From Erpobdella octoculata (lineage: Eukaryota > Annelida > Clitellata > Hirudinida > Erpobdellidae), in contig OZ022238.1 in the NCBI GenBank assembly GCA_963978895.1, positions 41,050,134 to 41,114,133 on the forward strand: a stretch of 64,000 nucleotides of DNA, in the 5' to 3' direction. Of the stretch, positions 21,815 to 34,789 are shown piece after piece. The notes beneath the pieces were generated by a model that was given only the letters and a program-made list of their open reading frames with translations, was not told where the DNA came from and made no database searches. Position 1 is the stretch's first letter. The number at the start of each line of letters is the position of its first letter. The position numbers were made by a program, and so were the translations under genes.

Positions 21815-22702
21815 TTATACATTTAACGCTTTTAGAGAATTGAAAAACGTATTCGGTGTTTCAGAACAGACACCTTTCACCAATGCTTTTTGACGCATTT
21901 CTTTGTCACCTGTTAGCAGGACAAGATACAATGTATCGGTCTTATTGTTTTTAAGAACTTCGCAGCATTTCACGATCACGTCATCATTACAACTTGAACC
22001 CCGACCGGATTTGTCGTCATCATTAGTTTGTTCGGAAAACGATGAAAATATACCTTTAGCAGTACAAAATGAAATAAGAGGATATTTCGATACAGGTTCA
22101 CTTTTCAAAAAAGCACAAGCACGAGCTGCTTTTAGTTTCAAGTTTTCAATTTTTTCAGACGTTTCTCCAGGTTTACGTTTTCGGCCATTGCAAGCTAAAT
22201 TAGTTAGTTCATGAGTCACCATAGTTGGTACCACAAATTTGAATATTCCCTTTTTCATTATTTCGACAAACTCTGCCAAATAATCTAGCAGAGCATTTGT
22301 GTCGAGAACAACCGTTAAAGCGTATTTCTGTTTTGTATTTTGAATCAAGTTGTATGCGTAAACTGTTTTTAAGTTCACTGGTATAGGCGAGTCTGTTTTT
22401 CTGACTTTTATTGGGTTTTGAGAAGTTCGGTTGCAAATCTGTACTGCCTCAACATTTTTGTTTTCATTTTCTGCGTTCTTTTTAATGTTGTGTTTTTTTC
22501 CATGTCTGTCATAGTAACATTTTACACCTGTCTGGTCAATAACATACTCTGACTTTTTGCAAGCAGATTTTAAATGATTTTCTTCGAAACAATGAGTTTC
22601 AGCTAAATTGAGCTCTGTTTTACGTTGAAAAAAGCCAGTGTAAAAATATTCAGCAGGTCTGTGGATAAGTACGGGTTGAACGTACACAATACAAGATGCC
22701 AT
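21815..22702 (-). CDS. Unit 16: PIN-domain protein, intact (295 aa)
   Basis: Same haplotype as unit 15, differing by M259L (TDTLY), which it shares with units 14, 17 and 18. The DTN, HEL, NDD and TGD motifs are complete. Promoter and polyadenylation elements are present and unaltered. Confidence 0.73.
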   Translation of the reverse strand: MASCIVYVQPVLIHRPAEYFYTGFFQRKTELNLAETHCFEENHLKSACKKSEYVIDQTGVKCYYDRHGKKHNIKKNAENENKNVEAVQICNRTSQNPIKVRKTDSPIPVNLKTVYAYNLIQNTKQKYALTVVLDTNALLDYLAEFVEIMKKGIFKFVVPTMVTHELTNLACNGRKRKPGETSEKIENLKLKAARACAFLKSEPVSKYPLISFCTAKGIFSSFSEQTNDDDKSGRGSSCNDDVIVKCCEVLKNNKTDTLYLVLLTGDKEMRQKALVKGVCSETPNTFFNSLKALNV

Positions 22703-23257
22703 GACAAGCTAAAAAGTGTTAACAGAAAACAGTGTATAGAAAGATACAGAGCACATTCTTAGTCCAAATCGCTGAGGAGTGTATACGGCCTCTGAGTCAA
22801 AATATCAAATGACAAAAACGAAAAAGTTACTCCTATTTATACCCATACGACAATGGCTTCGCGAGAAGATGATTGGCTATACGGCATTAGGTCCTATTTG
22901 ATTGGATCTAGCAACTCAGTCCTTGCTACGATTGGTTGTTAAATTCTTTTATATAAACACTTTTATTTGTATGGTTGTTTAAATATATAATAACAATTAT
23001 TTATTTATTTATTTATTGTGTTGTATATGAGTTTGTTGTTAACTTGCATTGTTCATCTATTATTTTCCTGCTTCTTCTCTCTTTTTCTCCCGCGCGCTCT
23101 TTCGCGCCCGGTTGTCTTCCGTTCCCGCTTAGTTTTCATCACTTGTGTACGTTCGACTTCTTTATTTTCACTTTGAATTGACAATTGTCTAAGTTCAGAA
23201 ATCGCAGGTGTTCACAAAAAAAGTTCTAATAGCATTAGCTATTTCTATTTCTTATTT

Positions 23258-24145
23258 TTATACATTTAACGCTTTTAGAGAATTGAAAAACGTATTCGGT
23301 GTTTCAGAACAGACACCTTTCACCAATGCTTTTTGACGCATTTCTTTGTCACCTGTTAGCAGGACAAGATACAATGTATCGGTCTTATTGTTTTTAAGAA
23401 CTTCGCAGCATTTCACGATCACGTCATCATTACAACTTGAACCCCGACCGGATTTGTCGTCATCATTAGTTTGTTCGGAAAACGATGAAAATATACCTTT
23501 AGCAGTACAAAATGAAATAAGAGGATATTTCGATACAGGTTCACTTTTCAAAAAAGCACAAGCACGAGCTGCTTTTAGTTTCAAGTTTTCAATTTTTTCA
23601 GACGTTTCTCCAGGTTTACGTTTTCGGCCATTGCAAGCTAAATTAGTTAGTTCATGAGTCACCATAGTTGGTACCACAAATTTGAATATTCCCTTTTTCA
23701 TTATTTCGACAAACTCTGCCAAATAATCTAGCAGAGCATTTGTGTCGAGAACAACCGTTAAAGCGTATTTCTGTTTTGTATTTTGAATCAAGTTGTATGC
23801 GTAAACTGTTTTTAAGTTCACTGGTATAGGCGAGTCTGTTTTTCTGACTTTTATTGGGTTTTGAGAAGTTCGGTTGCAAATCTGTACTGCCTCAACATTT
23901 TTGTTTTCATTTTCTGCGTTCTTTTTAATGTTGTGTTTTTTTCCATGTCTGTCATAGTAACATTTTACACCTGTCTGGTCAATAACATACTCTGACTTTT
24001 TGCAAGCAGATTTTAAATGATTTTCTTCGAAACAATGAGTTTCAGCTAAATTGAGCTCTGTTTTACGTTGAAAAAAGCCAGTGTAAAAATATTCAGCAGG
24101 TCTGTGGATAAGTACGGGTTGAACGTACACAATACAAGATGCCAT
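23258..24145 (-). CDS. Unit 17: PIN-domain protein, intact (295 aa)
   Basis: The protein is identical, as far as I can compare by eye, to that of unit 16 including M259L. Two adjacent copies with the same full-length product argue for very recent duplication or gene conversion. Confidence 0.73.
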   Translation of the reverse strand: MASCIVYVQPVLIHRPAEYFYTGFFQRKTELNLAETHCFEENHLKSACKKSEYVIDQTGVKCYYDRHGKKHNIKKNAENENKNVEAVQICNRTSQNPIKVRKTDSPIPVNLKTVYAYNLIQNTKQKYALTVVLDTNALLDYLAEFVEIMKKGIFKFVVPTMVTHELTNLACNGRKRKPGETSEKIENLKLKAARACAFLKSEPVSKYPLISFCTAKGIFSSFSEQTNDDDKSGRGSSCNDDVIVKCCEVLKNNKTDTLYLVLLTGDKEMRQKALVKGVCSETPNTFFNSLKALNV

Positions 24146-24700
24146 GACAAGCTAAAAAGTGTTAACAGAAAACAGTGTATAGAAAGATACAGAGCACATT
24201 CTTAGTCCAAATCGCTGAGGAGTGTATACGGCCTCTGAGTCAAAATATCAAATGACAAAAACGAAAAAGTTACTCCTATTTATACCCATACGACAATGGC
24301 TTCGCGAGAAGATGATTGGCTATACGGCATTAGGTCCTATTTGATTGGATCTAGCAACTCAGTCCTTGCTACGATTGGTTGTTAAATTCTTTTATATAAA
24401 CACTTTTATTTGTATGGTTGTTTAAATATATAATAACAATTATTTATTTATTTATTTATTGTGTTGTATATGAGTTTGTTGTTAACTTGCATTGTTCATC
24501 TATTATTTTCCTGCTTCTTCTCTCTTTTTCTCCCGCGCGCTCTTTCGCGCCCGGTTGTCTTCCGTTCCCGCTTAGTTTTCATCACTTGTGTACGTTCGAC
24601 TTCTTTATTTTCACTTTGAATTGACAATTGTCTAAGTTCAGAAATCGCAGGTGTTCACAAAAAAAGTTCTAATAGCATTAGCTATTTCTATTTCTTATTT

Positions 24701-25588
24701 TTATACATTTAACGCTTTTAGAGAATTGAAAAACGTATTCGGTGTTTCAGAACAGACACCTTTCACCAATGCTTTTTGACGCATTTCTTTGTCACCTGTT
24801 AGCAGGACAAGATACAATGTATCGGTCTTATTGTTTTTAAGAACTTCGCAGCATTTCACGATCACGTCATCATTACAACTTGAACCCCGACCGGATTTGT
24901 CGTCATCATTAGTTTGTTCGGAAAACGATGAAAATATACCTTTAGCAGTACAAAATGAAATAAGAGGATATTTCGATACAGGTTCACTTTTCAAAAAAGC
25001 ACAAGCACGAGCTGCTTTTAGTTTCAAGTTTTCAATTTTTTCAGACGTTTCTCCAGGTTTACGTTTTCGGCCATTGCAAGCTAAATTAGTTAGTTCATGA
25101 GTCACCATAGTTGGTACCACAAATTTGAATATTCCCTTTTTCATTATTTCGACAAACTCTGCCAAATAATCTAGCAGAGCATTTGTGTCGAGAACAACCG
25201 TTAAAGCGTATTTCTGTTTTGTATTTTGAATCAAGTTGTATGCGTAAACTGTTTTTAAGTTCACTGGTATAGGCGAGTCTGTTTTTCTGACTTTTATTGG
25301 GTTTTGAGAAGTTCGGTTGCAAATCTGTACTGCCTCAACATTTTTGTTTTCATTTTCTGCGTTCTTTTTAATGTTGTGTTTTTTTCCATGTCTGTCATAG
25401 TAACATTTTACACCTGTCTGGTCAATAACATACTCTGACTTTTTGCAAGCAGATTTTAAATGATTTTCTTCGAAACAATGAGTTTCAGCTAAATTGAGCT
25501 CTGTTTTACGTTGAAAAAAGCCAGTGTAAAAATATTCAGCAGGTCTGTGGATAAGTAAGGGTTGAACGTACACAATACAAGATGCCAT
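24701..25588 (-). CDS. Unit 18: PIN-domain protein, intact (295 aa)
   Basis: As units 16 and 17 but with V11L. The next unit in line (19) belongs to a different, decayed haplotype, so the homogeneous run ends here. Confidence 0.73.
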   Translation of the reverse strand: MASCIVYVQPLLIHRPAEYFYTGFFQRKTELNLAETHCFEENHLKSACKKSEYVIDQTGVKCYYDRHGKKHNIKKNAENENKNVEAVQICNRTSQNPIKVRKTDSPIPVNLKTVYAYNLIQNTKQKYALTVVLDTNALLDYLAEFVEIMKKGIFKFVVPTMVTHELTNLACNGRKRKPGETSEKIENLKLKAARACAFLKSEPVSKYPLISFCTAKGIFSSFSEQTNDDDKSGRGSSCNDDVIVKCCEVLKNNKTDTLYLVLLTGDKEMRQKALVKGVCSETPNTFFNSLKALNV

Positions 25589-26621
25589 GACAAGCTAAAA
25601 AGTGTTAACAGAAAACAGTGTATAGAAAGATACAGAGCACATTCTTAGTCCAAATCGCTGAGGAGTGTATACGGCCTCTGAGTCAAAATATCAAATGACA
25701 AAAACGAAAAAGTTACTCCTATTTATACCCATACGACAATGGCTTCGCGAGAAGATGATTGGCTATACGGCATTAGGTCCTATTTGATTGGATCTAGCAA
25801 CTCAGTCCTTGCTACGATTGGTTGTTAAATTCTTTTATATAAACACTTTTATTTGTATGGTTGTTTAAATATATAATAACAATTATTTATTTATTTATTT
25901 ATTGTGTTGTATATGAGTTTGTTGTTAACTTGCATTGTTCATCTATTATTTTCCTGCTTCTTCTCTTTTTTTCTCCCGCGCGCTCTTTCGCTCCCGGTTG
26001 TCTTCCGTTCCCGCTTAGTTTTCATCACTTGTGTACGTTCGACTTCTTTATTTTCACTTTGAATTGACAATTGTCTGAGTTCAGAAATCGCAGGTGTTCA
26101 CAAAAAAAGTTCTAATAGCATTAGCTATTTCTATTTCTTATTTTTATACATTTAACGCTTTTAGAGAATTGAAAAACGTATTCGGTGTTTCAGAACAGAC
26201 ACCTTTCACCAATGCTTTTTGACGCATTTCTTTGTCACCTGTCAGCAGGACAAGATACATTGTATCGGTCTTATTGTTTTTGAGAACTTCGCAGCATTTC
26301 ACGATCACGTCATCATTACAACTTGAACCCCGACCGGATTTGTCGTCATCATTAGTTTGTTCGGAAAACGATGAAAATATACCTTTAGCAGTACAAAATG
26401 AAATAAGAGGATATTTCGATACAGGTTCACTTTTCAAAAAAGCACAAGCACGAGCTGCTTTTAGTTTCAAGTTTTCAATTTTTTCAGACGTTTCTCCAGG
26501 TTTAAGTTTTTGGCCATTGCAATCTAAATTAGTTAGTTCATGAGTCACCATAGTTGGTACCAGAAATTTGAATATTCACTTTTTCATTGTTTCGACAAAC
26601 TCTGCCAAATAATCTAGCAGA

Positions 26622-27414
<793 letters not shown>

Positions 27415-28385
27415 CTAGCAGAGCATTTGTGTCGAGAACAACCGTTAAAGCGTATTTCTGTTGTGTATTTTGAATCAAGTTGTATGCGTAAACAGTTTTT
27501 AAGTTCACTGGTATAGGCGAGTCTAATGTTTTTCTGACGTTTATTAAGTTTTTAGAAGTTCGGTTGCAAATCTGTACTTCCTCAACATTTTTGCTTTCAT
27601 TTTCTGCGTTCTTTTTAATGATGTGTTTTTTTCCATGTCTGTCATAGTAACATTTTACACCTGTCTGGTCAATAACATACTCTGACTTTTTGGAAGCAGA
27701 TTTTAAATGATTTTCTTCGAAACAATGAGTTTCAGCTAAATTGAGCTCTGTTTTACGTTGAAAAAAGCCAGTGTAAAAATATTCAGCAGGTCTGTGGATA
27801 AGTACGGGTTGAACGTACACGATAAAAGATGCCATGACAAGCTAAAAAGTGTTAACAGAAAACAGTGTATAGAAAGATACAGAGCACTTTCTTAGTCCAA
27901 ATCGCTGAGAAGTGTATACGCCTCTGAGTCAAAATATCAAATGACAAAAACAAAAAAGTTATTCCTATTTATACCCATACGACAATGGCTTCGCGAGAAG
28001 ATGATTGGCTATACGGCATTAGGTCCTATTTGATTGGATCTAGCAACTCAGTCCTTGCTACGATTGGTTGTTAAATTCTTTTATATAAACACTTTTATTT
28101 GTATGGTTGTTTAAATATATAATTACAATTATTTATTTATTTATTGTGTTGTATATGAGTTTGTTGTTAACTTGCATTGTTCATCTATTATTTTCCTGCT
28201 TCTTCTCTCTTTTTCTCCCGCGCGCTCTTTCGCGCCCGGTTGTCTTCCGTTCCCGCTTAGTTTTCATCACTTGTGTACGTTCGACTTCTTTATTTTCACT
28301 TTGAATTGACAATTGTCTAAGTTCAGAAATCGCAGGTGTTCACAAAAAAAGTTCTAATAGCATTAGCTATTTCTATTTCTTATTT

Positions 28386-29276
28386 TTATACATTTAACGC
28401 TTTTAGAGAATTGAAAAACGTATTCGGTGTTTCAGAACAGACACCTTTCACCAATGCTTTTTGACGCATTTCTTTGTCACCTGTTAGCAGGACAAGATAC
28501 ATTGTATCGGTCTTATTGTTTTTAAGAACTTCGCAGCATTTCACGATCACGTCATCATTACAACTTGAACCCCGACCGGATTTGTCGTCATCATTAGTTT
28601 GTTCGGAAAACGATGAAAATATACCTTTAGCAGTACAAAATGAAATAAGAGGATATTTCGATACAGGTTCACTTTTCAAAAAAGCACAAGCACGAGCTGC
28701 TTTTAGTTTCAAGTTTTCAATTTTTTCAGACGTTTCTCCAGGTTTACGTTTTCGGCCATTGCAAGCTAAATTAGTTAGTTCATGAGTCACCATAGTTGGT
28801 ACCACAAATTTGAATATTCCCTTTTTCATTATTTCGACAAACTCTGCCAAATAATCTAGCAGAGCATTTGTGTCGAGAACAACCGTTAAAGCGTATTTCT
28901 GTTGTGTATTTTGAATCAAGTTGTATGCGTAAACTGTTTTTAAGTTCACTGGTATAGGCGAGTCTAATGTTTTTCTGACGTTTATTGGGTTTTGAGAAGT
29001 TCGGTTGCAAATCTGTACTGCCTCAACATTTTTGCTTTCATTTTCTGCGTTCTTTTTATTGATGTGTTTTTTTCCATGTCTGTCATAGTAACATTTTAGA
29101 CCTGTCTGGTCAATAACATACTCTGACTTTTCGCAAGCAGATTTTAAATGATTTTCTTCGAAACAATGAGTTTCAGCTAAATTGAGCTCTGTTTTACGTT
29201 GAAAAAAGCCAGTATAAAAATATTCAGCAAGTCTGTGGATAAGTACGGGTTGAACGTACACGATACAAGATGCCAT
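28386..29276 (-). CDS. Unit 20: PIN-domain protein, intact (296 aa)
   Basis: It carries P16L, K49E, V60L, I73N and L177R. P16L, V60L and I73N match unit 13, which is exactly 10,898 bp away but broken by a nonsense change; here the frame is open, so this copy shows the ancestral intact state of that lineage. All PIN acidic residues are present. One leader base pair differs near 29426 (ACAGGGGC for ACAATGGC), between the TATA and CCAAT boxes. Confidence 0.73.
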   Translation of the reverse strand: MASCIVYVQPVLIHRLAEYFYTGFFQRKTELNLAETHCFEENHLKSACEKSEYVIDQTGLKCYYDRHGKKHINKKNAENESKNVEAVQICNRTSQNPINVRKTLDSPIPVNLKTVYAYNLIQNTQQKYALTVVLDTNALLDYLAEFVEIMKKGIFKFVVPTMVTHELTNLACNGRKRKPGETSEKIENLKLKAARACAFLKSEPVSKYPLISFCTAKGIFSSFSEQTNDDDKSGRGSSCNDDVIVKCCEVLKNNKTDTMYLVLLTGDKEMRQKALVKGVCSETPNTFFNSLKALNV

Positions 29277-29826
29277 GACAAGCTAAAAAGTGTTAACAGA
29301 AAACAGTGTATAGAAAGATACAGAGCACATTCTTAGTCCAAATCGCTGAGGAGTGTATACGCCTCTGAGTCAAAATATCAAATGACAAAAACGAAAAAGT
29401 TACTCCTATTTATACCCATACGACAGGGGCTTCGCGAGAAGATGATTGGCTATACGGCATTAGGTCCTATTTGATTGGATCTAGCAACTCAGTCCTTGCT
29501 ACGATTGGTTGTTAAATTCTTTTATATAAACACTTTTATTTGTATGGTTGTTTAAATATATAATGACAATTATTTATTTGTTTATTGTGTTGTATATGAG
29601 TTTGTTGTTAACTTGCATTGTTCATCTATTATTTTCCTGCTTCTTCTCTCTTTTTCTCCCGCGCGCTCTTTCGCGCCCGGTTGTCTTCCGTTCCCGCTTA
29701 GTTTTCATCACTTGTGTACGTTCGACTTCTTTATTTTCACTTTGAATTGACAATTGTCTAAGTTCAGAAATCGCAGTTGTTCACAAAAAAAGTTCTAATA
29801 GCATTAGCTATTTCTATTTCTTATTT

Positions 29827-30714
29827 TTATACATTTAACGCTTTTAGAGAATTGAAAAACGTATTCGGTGTTTCAGAACAGACACCTTTCACCAATGCTT
29901 TTTGACGCATTTCTTTGTCACCTGTTAGCAGGACAAGATACATTGTATCGGTCTTATTGTTTTTAAGAACTTCGCAGCATTTCACGATCACGTCATCATT
30001 ACAACTTGAACCCCGACCGGATTTGTCGTCATCATTAGTTTGTTCGGAAAACGATGAAAATATACCTTTAGCAGTACAAAATGAAATAAGAGGATATTTC
30101 GATACAGGTTCACTTTTCAAAAAAGCACAAGCACGAGCTGCTTTTAGTTTCAAGTTTTCTATTTTTTCAGACGTTTCTCCAGGTTTACGTTTTCGGCCAT
30201 TGCAAGCTAAATTAGTTAGTTCATGAGTCACCATAGTTGGTACCACAAATTTGAATATTCCCTTTTTCATTATTTCGACAAACTCTGCCAAATAATCTAG
30301 CAGAGCATTTGTGTCGAGAACAACCGTTAAAGCGTATTTCTGTTTTGTATTTTGAATCAAGTTGTATGCGTAAACTGTTTTTAAGTTCACTGGTATAGGC
30401 GAGTCTGTTTTTCTGACTTTTATTGGGTTTTGAGAAGTTCGGTTGCAAATCTGTACTGCCTCAACATTTTTGTTTTCATTTTCTGCGTTCTTTTTAATGT
30501 TGTGTTTTTTTCCATGTCTGTCATAGTAACATTTTACACCTGTCTGGTCAATAACATACTCTGACTTTTTGCAAGCAGATTTTAAATGATTTTCTTCGAA
30601 ACAATGAGTTTCAGCTAAATTGAACTCTGTTTTACGTTGAAAAAAGCCAGTGTAAAAATATTCAGCAGGTCTGTGGATAAGTACGGGTTGAACGTACACG
30701 ATACAATATGCCAT
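29827..30714 (-). CDS. Unit 21: PIN-domain protein, intact (295 aa)
   Basis: It belongs to the L104-deleted haplotype of units 14-18, with private S3Y and L31F. It pairs with unit 20 as unit 14 pairs with unit 13, and both pairs share the ATAATGACAATT spacer variant (18663 and 29561). The spacer upstream of it (30950 to 31061) is the one interrupted by the LINE. Confidence 0.73.
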   Translation of the reverse strand: MAYCIVYVQPVLIHRPAEYFYTGFFQRKTEFNLAETHCFEENHLKSACKKSEYVIDQTGVKCYYDRHGKKHNIKKNAENENKNVEAVQICNRTSQNPIKVRKTDSPIPVNLKTVYAYNLIQNTKQKYALTVVLDTNALLDYLAEFVEIMKKGIFKFVVPTMVTHELTNLACNGRKRKPGETSEKIENLKLKAARACAFLKSEPVSKYPLISFCTAKGIFSSFSEQTNDDDKSGRGSSCNDDVIVKCCEVLKNNKTDTMYLVLLTGDKEMRQKALVKGVCSETPNTFFNSLKALNV

Positions 30715-31070
30715 GACAAGCTAAAAAGTGTTAACAGAAAACAGTGTATAGAAAGATACAAAGCACTTTCTTAGTCCAAATCGCTGAGGAGTGTATACGC
30801 CTCTGAGTCAAAATATCAAATGACAAAAACGAAAAAGTTACTCCTATTTATACCCATACGACAATGGCTTCGCTAGAAGATGATTGGCTATACGGCATTA
30901 GGTCCTATTTGATTGGATCTAGCAACTCAGTCCTTGCTACGATTGGTTGTTAAATTCTTTTATATAAACACTTTTATTTGTATGGTTGTTTAAATATATA
31001 ATTACAATTATTTATTTATTTATTGTGTTGTATATGAGTTTGTTGTTAACTTGCATTGTTCGCGTACCAT

Positions 31071-31082
31071 ACTTCCGGAAGT
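31071..31082. promoter_or_regulatory. Palindromic ETS-type site at the LINE 5' end
   Basis: ACTTCCGGAAGT is a perfect 12-bp palindrome containing the ETS core CCGGAAGT on both strands. It lies nine bases from the first base of the LINE, where internal LINE promoters often sit. Promoter function is inferred from position and motif only. Confidence 0.4.
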
Positions 31083-31254
31083 AAACAAAATAAGTTCTCT
31101 GTTTTCCGTTCCGTTGTAATCGCATTTTTCATGCTAATTGACTAAAATTTTCTAACTGTTTTATAAAAAACATTTTGTACGAATTATAATTTGCTTTAAT
31201 TAGGACCTTTTCCCGAATTTGAGTTGATTTTGCGGCGGGTATCCCAGTTTAAAT

Positions 31255-31986
31255 ATGGCCAAATCAATCACTCTCGAGAGTCTTGAGGCAATACTGACAA
31301 AAATCACGGATAAACTCAACGATAATATGATGAAGGTGATGGATACTATGAATAGGAACTTTGAGATGGTGCTTAACAACGTGGTTCAGATACTAAAGGA
31401 GTCTTCTAAGGAGGCTTCTTCGAAAATGGAATTACTGGCTTCGAGAATGAATACCATTGAGTCAAGGCTCGAAGGGCTAGAAAATAAGCTCCCAGATGCT
31501 GCTAGCTTGCAGAAAAATGACTCGACTCTGCTAGAGGCAGTTTCTCGCTCATTCGTGCTGCATGAACAGGAGAAGGAGGAAAGGAAGAAGAGATCCAACA
31601 ATGCTGTTATTTCTGGAATGATGTTGGATGATGCTGTTTCTGACTCCATTACTATCTTAAATTTTTGTGAAAACCACCTGACGGTGAAGCCAAAAATTCT
31701 GAGGACACGACGATTGAATAAGAACCCAAACCAATCCAAGACACTCATTTGTGTTACTCTTTCTAGTGCCGAGGCTGTGGATGATCTGATACAGTCTTCT
31801 ATGCTTCTTCGGGTTTCTAAGGATGACGGCGCCATGCGAGTTTTTATTAACCGCGATCTCACTAAGGAACAGGCCCATCAAAATTACCTGCGACGGTGTG
31901 AAAGACGCGAAAAAGTGAAAGGGTCCGTGCAAGGTGTGCCAAAGCTGCTGACTGATGGTGGAAGTAGCCAGCCCTTTCGGATTTAA
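31255..31986 (+). CDS. LINE ORF1 protein (243 aa), nucleic-acid chaperone type
   Basis: Residues 1 to ~110 look like a long coiled coil (heptad-like Leu, Met and Ile with many Glu and Lys). Residues ~112-220 read like the RRM-type domain of LINE ORF1 proteins: NAVISGM, then KTLICVTLS, then VFINRDLTKEQ. I see no CCHC zinc knuckle. By family knowledge such proteins trimerise and bind the element's RNA during retrotransposition. The frame is undamaged and overlaps the start of ORF2 by 32 bases in a different frame, suggesting reinitiation or a similar coupling. Confidence 0.82.
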   Translation: MAKSITLESLEAILTKITDKLNDNMMKVMDTMNRNFEMVLNNVVQILKESSKEASSKMELLASRMNTIESRLEGLENKLPDAASLQKNDSTLLEAVSRSFVLHEQEKEERKKRSNNAVISGMMLDDAVSDSITILNFCENHLTVKPKILRTRRLNKNPNQSKTLICVTLSSAEAVDDLIQSSMLLRVSKDDGAMRVFINRDLTKEQAHQNYLRRCERREKVKGSVQGVPKLLTDGGSSQPFRI

Positions 31987-34789
31987 ACCTGGAAGTCGCA
32001 TGGCTTCAACTAACTTAAGAAGTATAAATAACAAGATTGCGGAAGTTGCTCTATTTTTAGAAGATTATAAACCTTTTATTTTTTGTGTTATTGAAACCTG
32101 GCTTACTAAAGATGATCCCGACAGTTTATTTTTACCTAGAGGATATTCTGCATGTCGCTGGGACAGAGAAACCAAAGGAGGTGGTGTGGCTCTCATAATT
32201 AGAGAGGACGTTGTCTTTAAACTCATCCAAATACCAAATCAATTCAAGCATATTGAGGTTGTCTGCATTGACATTCATCTGAATACAACTCCATGTAGAA
32301 TTATAGCCTACTACCGAAGTGGAGGTTTTGACATGGAAGCTCATCAATATGCCATCGATAGTATTGAGTGTTTAAAAATAATCTGTTCAACAAATCACAC
32401 ACTATGCCTAATGGGAGATTTCAATCTACCTGACATCAACTGGTTACAGTTTTCTCATCCCAATAATAAAATCTACACGATATTCATGAATCTATTTAAC
32501 GATCTAGGACTCCATCAATTTGTGTTCCAGCATACTCGTGGCGAGAGCACTCTTGACTTGATTCTTTCTACTGACCACATGTTTATTGCAAAAATAGATG
32601 TTGTTTGCCCAATAGCTACCAGCGACCACAATTTGATTGTATTCCGGACTAGCGACTCCGTCTCAACTACTGGTGCGTCTAATCAATATATCTACGACTT
32701 CAAACGAGCACGTTTTGAGGAAATGAATTACTATTTAAGTGACATCGACTGGAATCAAGTTTTTCAATACTGCTTTGATGTGGAAAGCTGTTGGTCGATC
32801 TTTAAACAACAGTTGAACATGGCTATGACATATTTTGTTCCTCTGTGTATTAAAGGATCAAGGTCAAAAAAAGAAAAAACTCCGAAAATTCTTAGAATGA
32901 TTTACAAGGCCAAGTTGTGGTTTTGGAAGAGATGGAAGGCTACTGATGCTTTGAAACACAAGGTTTGCTATGTCGAGTTTTCAAAGAAATGTTCTAAATT
33001 GGCCAAGGAAGTTCAAGTTACCACTGAGAGAAAACTTATCTTGGGGGGTAACATTGGAACGTTTTACAGGTACGTCAGCAGTAAGCTATTTACTCATCCT
33101 CGAATTGGTAGCATTGATTCGGGAAATGGCAACTCTACATCTGACGCTACCGAAATTGCCAACATTTTCAATAACTATTTTGCAAGCGTGTTTACATTCG
33201 ACAATGGCGTTAATCCCATGTTGGATCCTCGATCACCGAGCTCCTTGGAGGACGTCTCCTTTACGCCGTCGACCGTTGTGAAAACGCTAAAATCTCTCAA
33301 TAACTCATGTTCTCTTGGTCCAGATGGCATTCCGAACCTACTTTTGAAGAAATGCGCTTCCAGTCTAGCAACGCCTCTTTGTCATATTTTCCACGCGTCT
33401 TTAAAATCTAAAATACTACCAAAAGAGTGGAAAACAGCATTTATTCAACCCATCCATAAAAAAGGTCCCACCAGCAATCCTTCTAATTACCGACCCATTT
33501 CTCTTACTTGTACCTGTTGTCGCATTATGGAGAAAATAATTAATAAAACCATGCAACACTATTTAATAGAACACAATCTCATCTCTCGACACCAACATGG
33601 ATTTTTACAGTCAAGGTCAACCTGTACTAATCTACTTGAATGTGTATCTGACTGGTCATTGTCAATGGAGAAACGCAGACGCACGGATATAATTTATTTT
33701 GATTTTCAAAAAGCCTTTGATTCCATTTCTCATTTCAAATTAAAAAGAAAGTTGGAAGCTTATGGAATAGCTGGAGATCTATTGGCATGGATCACTGACT
33801 TTTTAAAGGATCGCCGCCAGATGGTTCAGATAGACCGTAGCCTGTCTGAGCCAAGAGCTGTTACAAGCGGGGTTCCGCAAGGCAGTGTTCTTGGTCCAAC
33901 TCTGTTCCTGATCTATATTAACAATGTTACAGATAGTGTGGAGTTGGGATCGATCTCAGTCAAACTATTTGCCGATGACATCAAACTGTATGCACCTGTC
34001 CAGTCTAATGCCAACAATTTACAGAAGGCAATTGACCACTTACTGGTATGGAGCAAAGACTGGCAGTTGAACTTGGCACTGGAAAAATGTCTTGTTCTCT
34101 CTATTTTTGGTCCCGCAGGTGCAAAACTTAAATCTCCCATCTACACCATTGACTCTTACCAACTAAAGAACGTTGATCATATCAGAGACCTAGGAGTAAT
34201 TGTGGATGCTAGCCTGAGTTTCAAATATCACGTGGCAAATATCGTTCATGTTGCGTCTGTGAGATCGCGTCTCATCATTAAATCATTTACATCTAAAGAT
34301 CCAGATTTGCTTAAGCAAGCTTTTTGCACATATGTTCGACCTCTTCTGGAGTATTGCTCGCAGGTGTGGAATCCTCATCACTGATATCTTATTGACGATA
34401 TCGAAAGAATTCAAAAAAGATTTACCAAGGCGATCCCGGCTCTCAAGAACCTTCCGTATGCGGTGAGACTCAAAACTCTCAATCTCCCATCACTTGAACA
34501 CCGAAGACTCATCAGTGATCTTTGTTTGTGCTACAGCTTTGTGAACGGTTTTATTGATTCCGACTTAAAACATAGTTTTCAGTTCTCCATGTATCATTCC
34601 ACTAGGGGTCACCAGTTCAAGCTAAAATCTGTCTTCAATAGAGTTGATGTTACCAAATTTTTCTATACTAATCGTATTATTAATATATGGAACCAATTGC
34701 CTAGCGATATTGTCAGTTCAACTACTCTCAGTAGGTTTAAATGTCTCGTAGCGGAAGCCAACCTATCAAACTTTCTCACATATAAATAG
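31955..34789 (+). pseudogene. LINE ORF2 (endonuclease + reverse transcriptase), one in-frame stop
   Basis: The 944-codon frame is interrupted only by TGA at 34382-34384 (codon 810) and resumes in the same frame. N-terminal AP-type endonuclease motifs are NLRS (N20), ETWL (E47), GGGVAL (75-80), GDFN (154-157) and SDHN (223-226). Reverse transcriptase motifs follow: GPDGIP (455), NYRPISL (511), FDFQKAFD (582), SGVPQGSVLGP (638) and LFADDIKLY (671, with D674-D675). The likely true start is the second Met (32000), just before NLRS. The stop falls in the C-terminal region after the polymerase, in a conserved stretch followed by IERIQKRF. It may be a recent single-base change. The product would otherwise be complete. 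Confidence 0.9.

Larger units (their letters stand above)
20372..25588. repeat. Near-identical run of four 1,443-bp units (15-18)
   Basis: Units 15, 16, 17 and 18 start exactly 1,443 bp apart (stops at 20372, 21815, 23258 and 24701). By eye they differ from each other at only a handful of positions, such as M259L and V11L. They are the most homogeneous part of the window and mark the most recent local expansion. Confidence 0.9.
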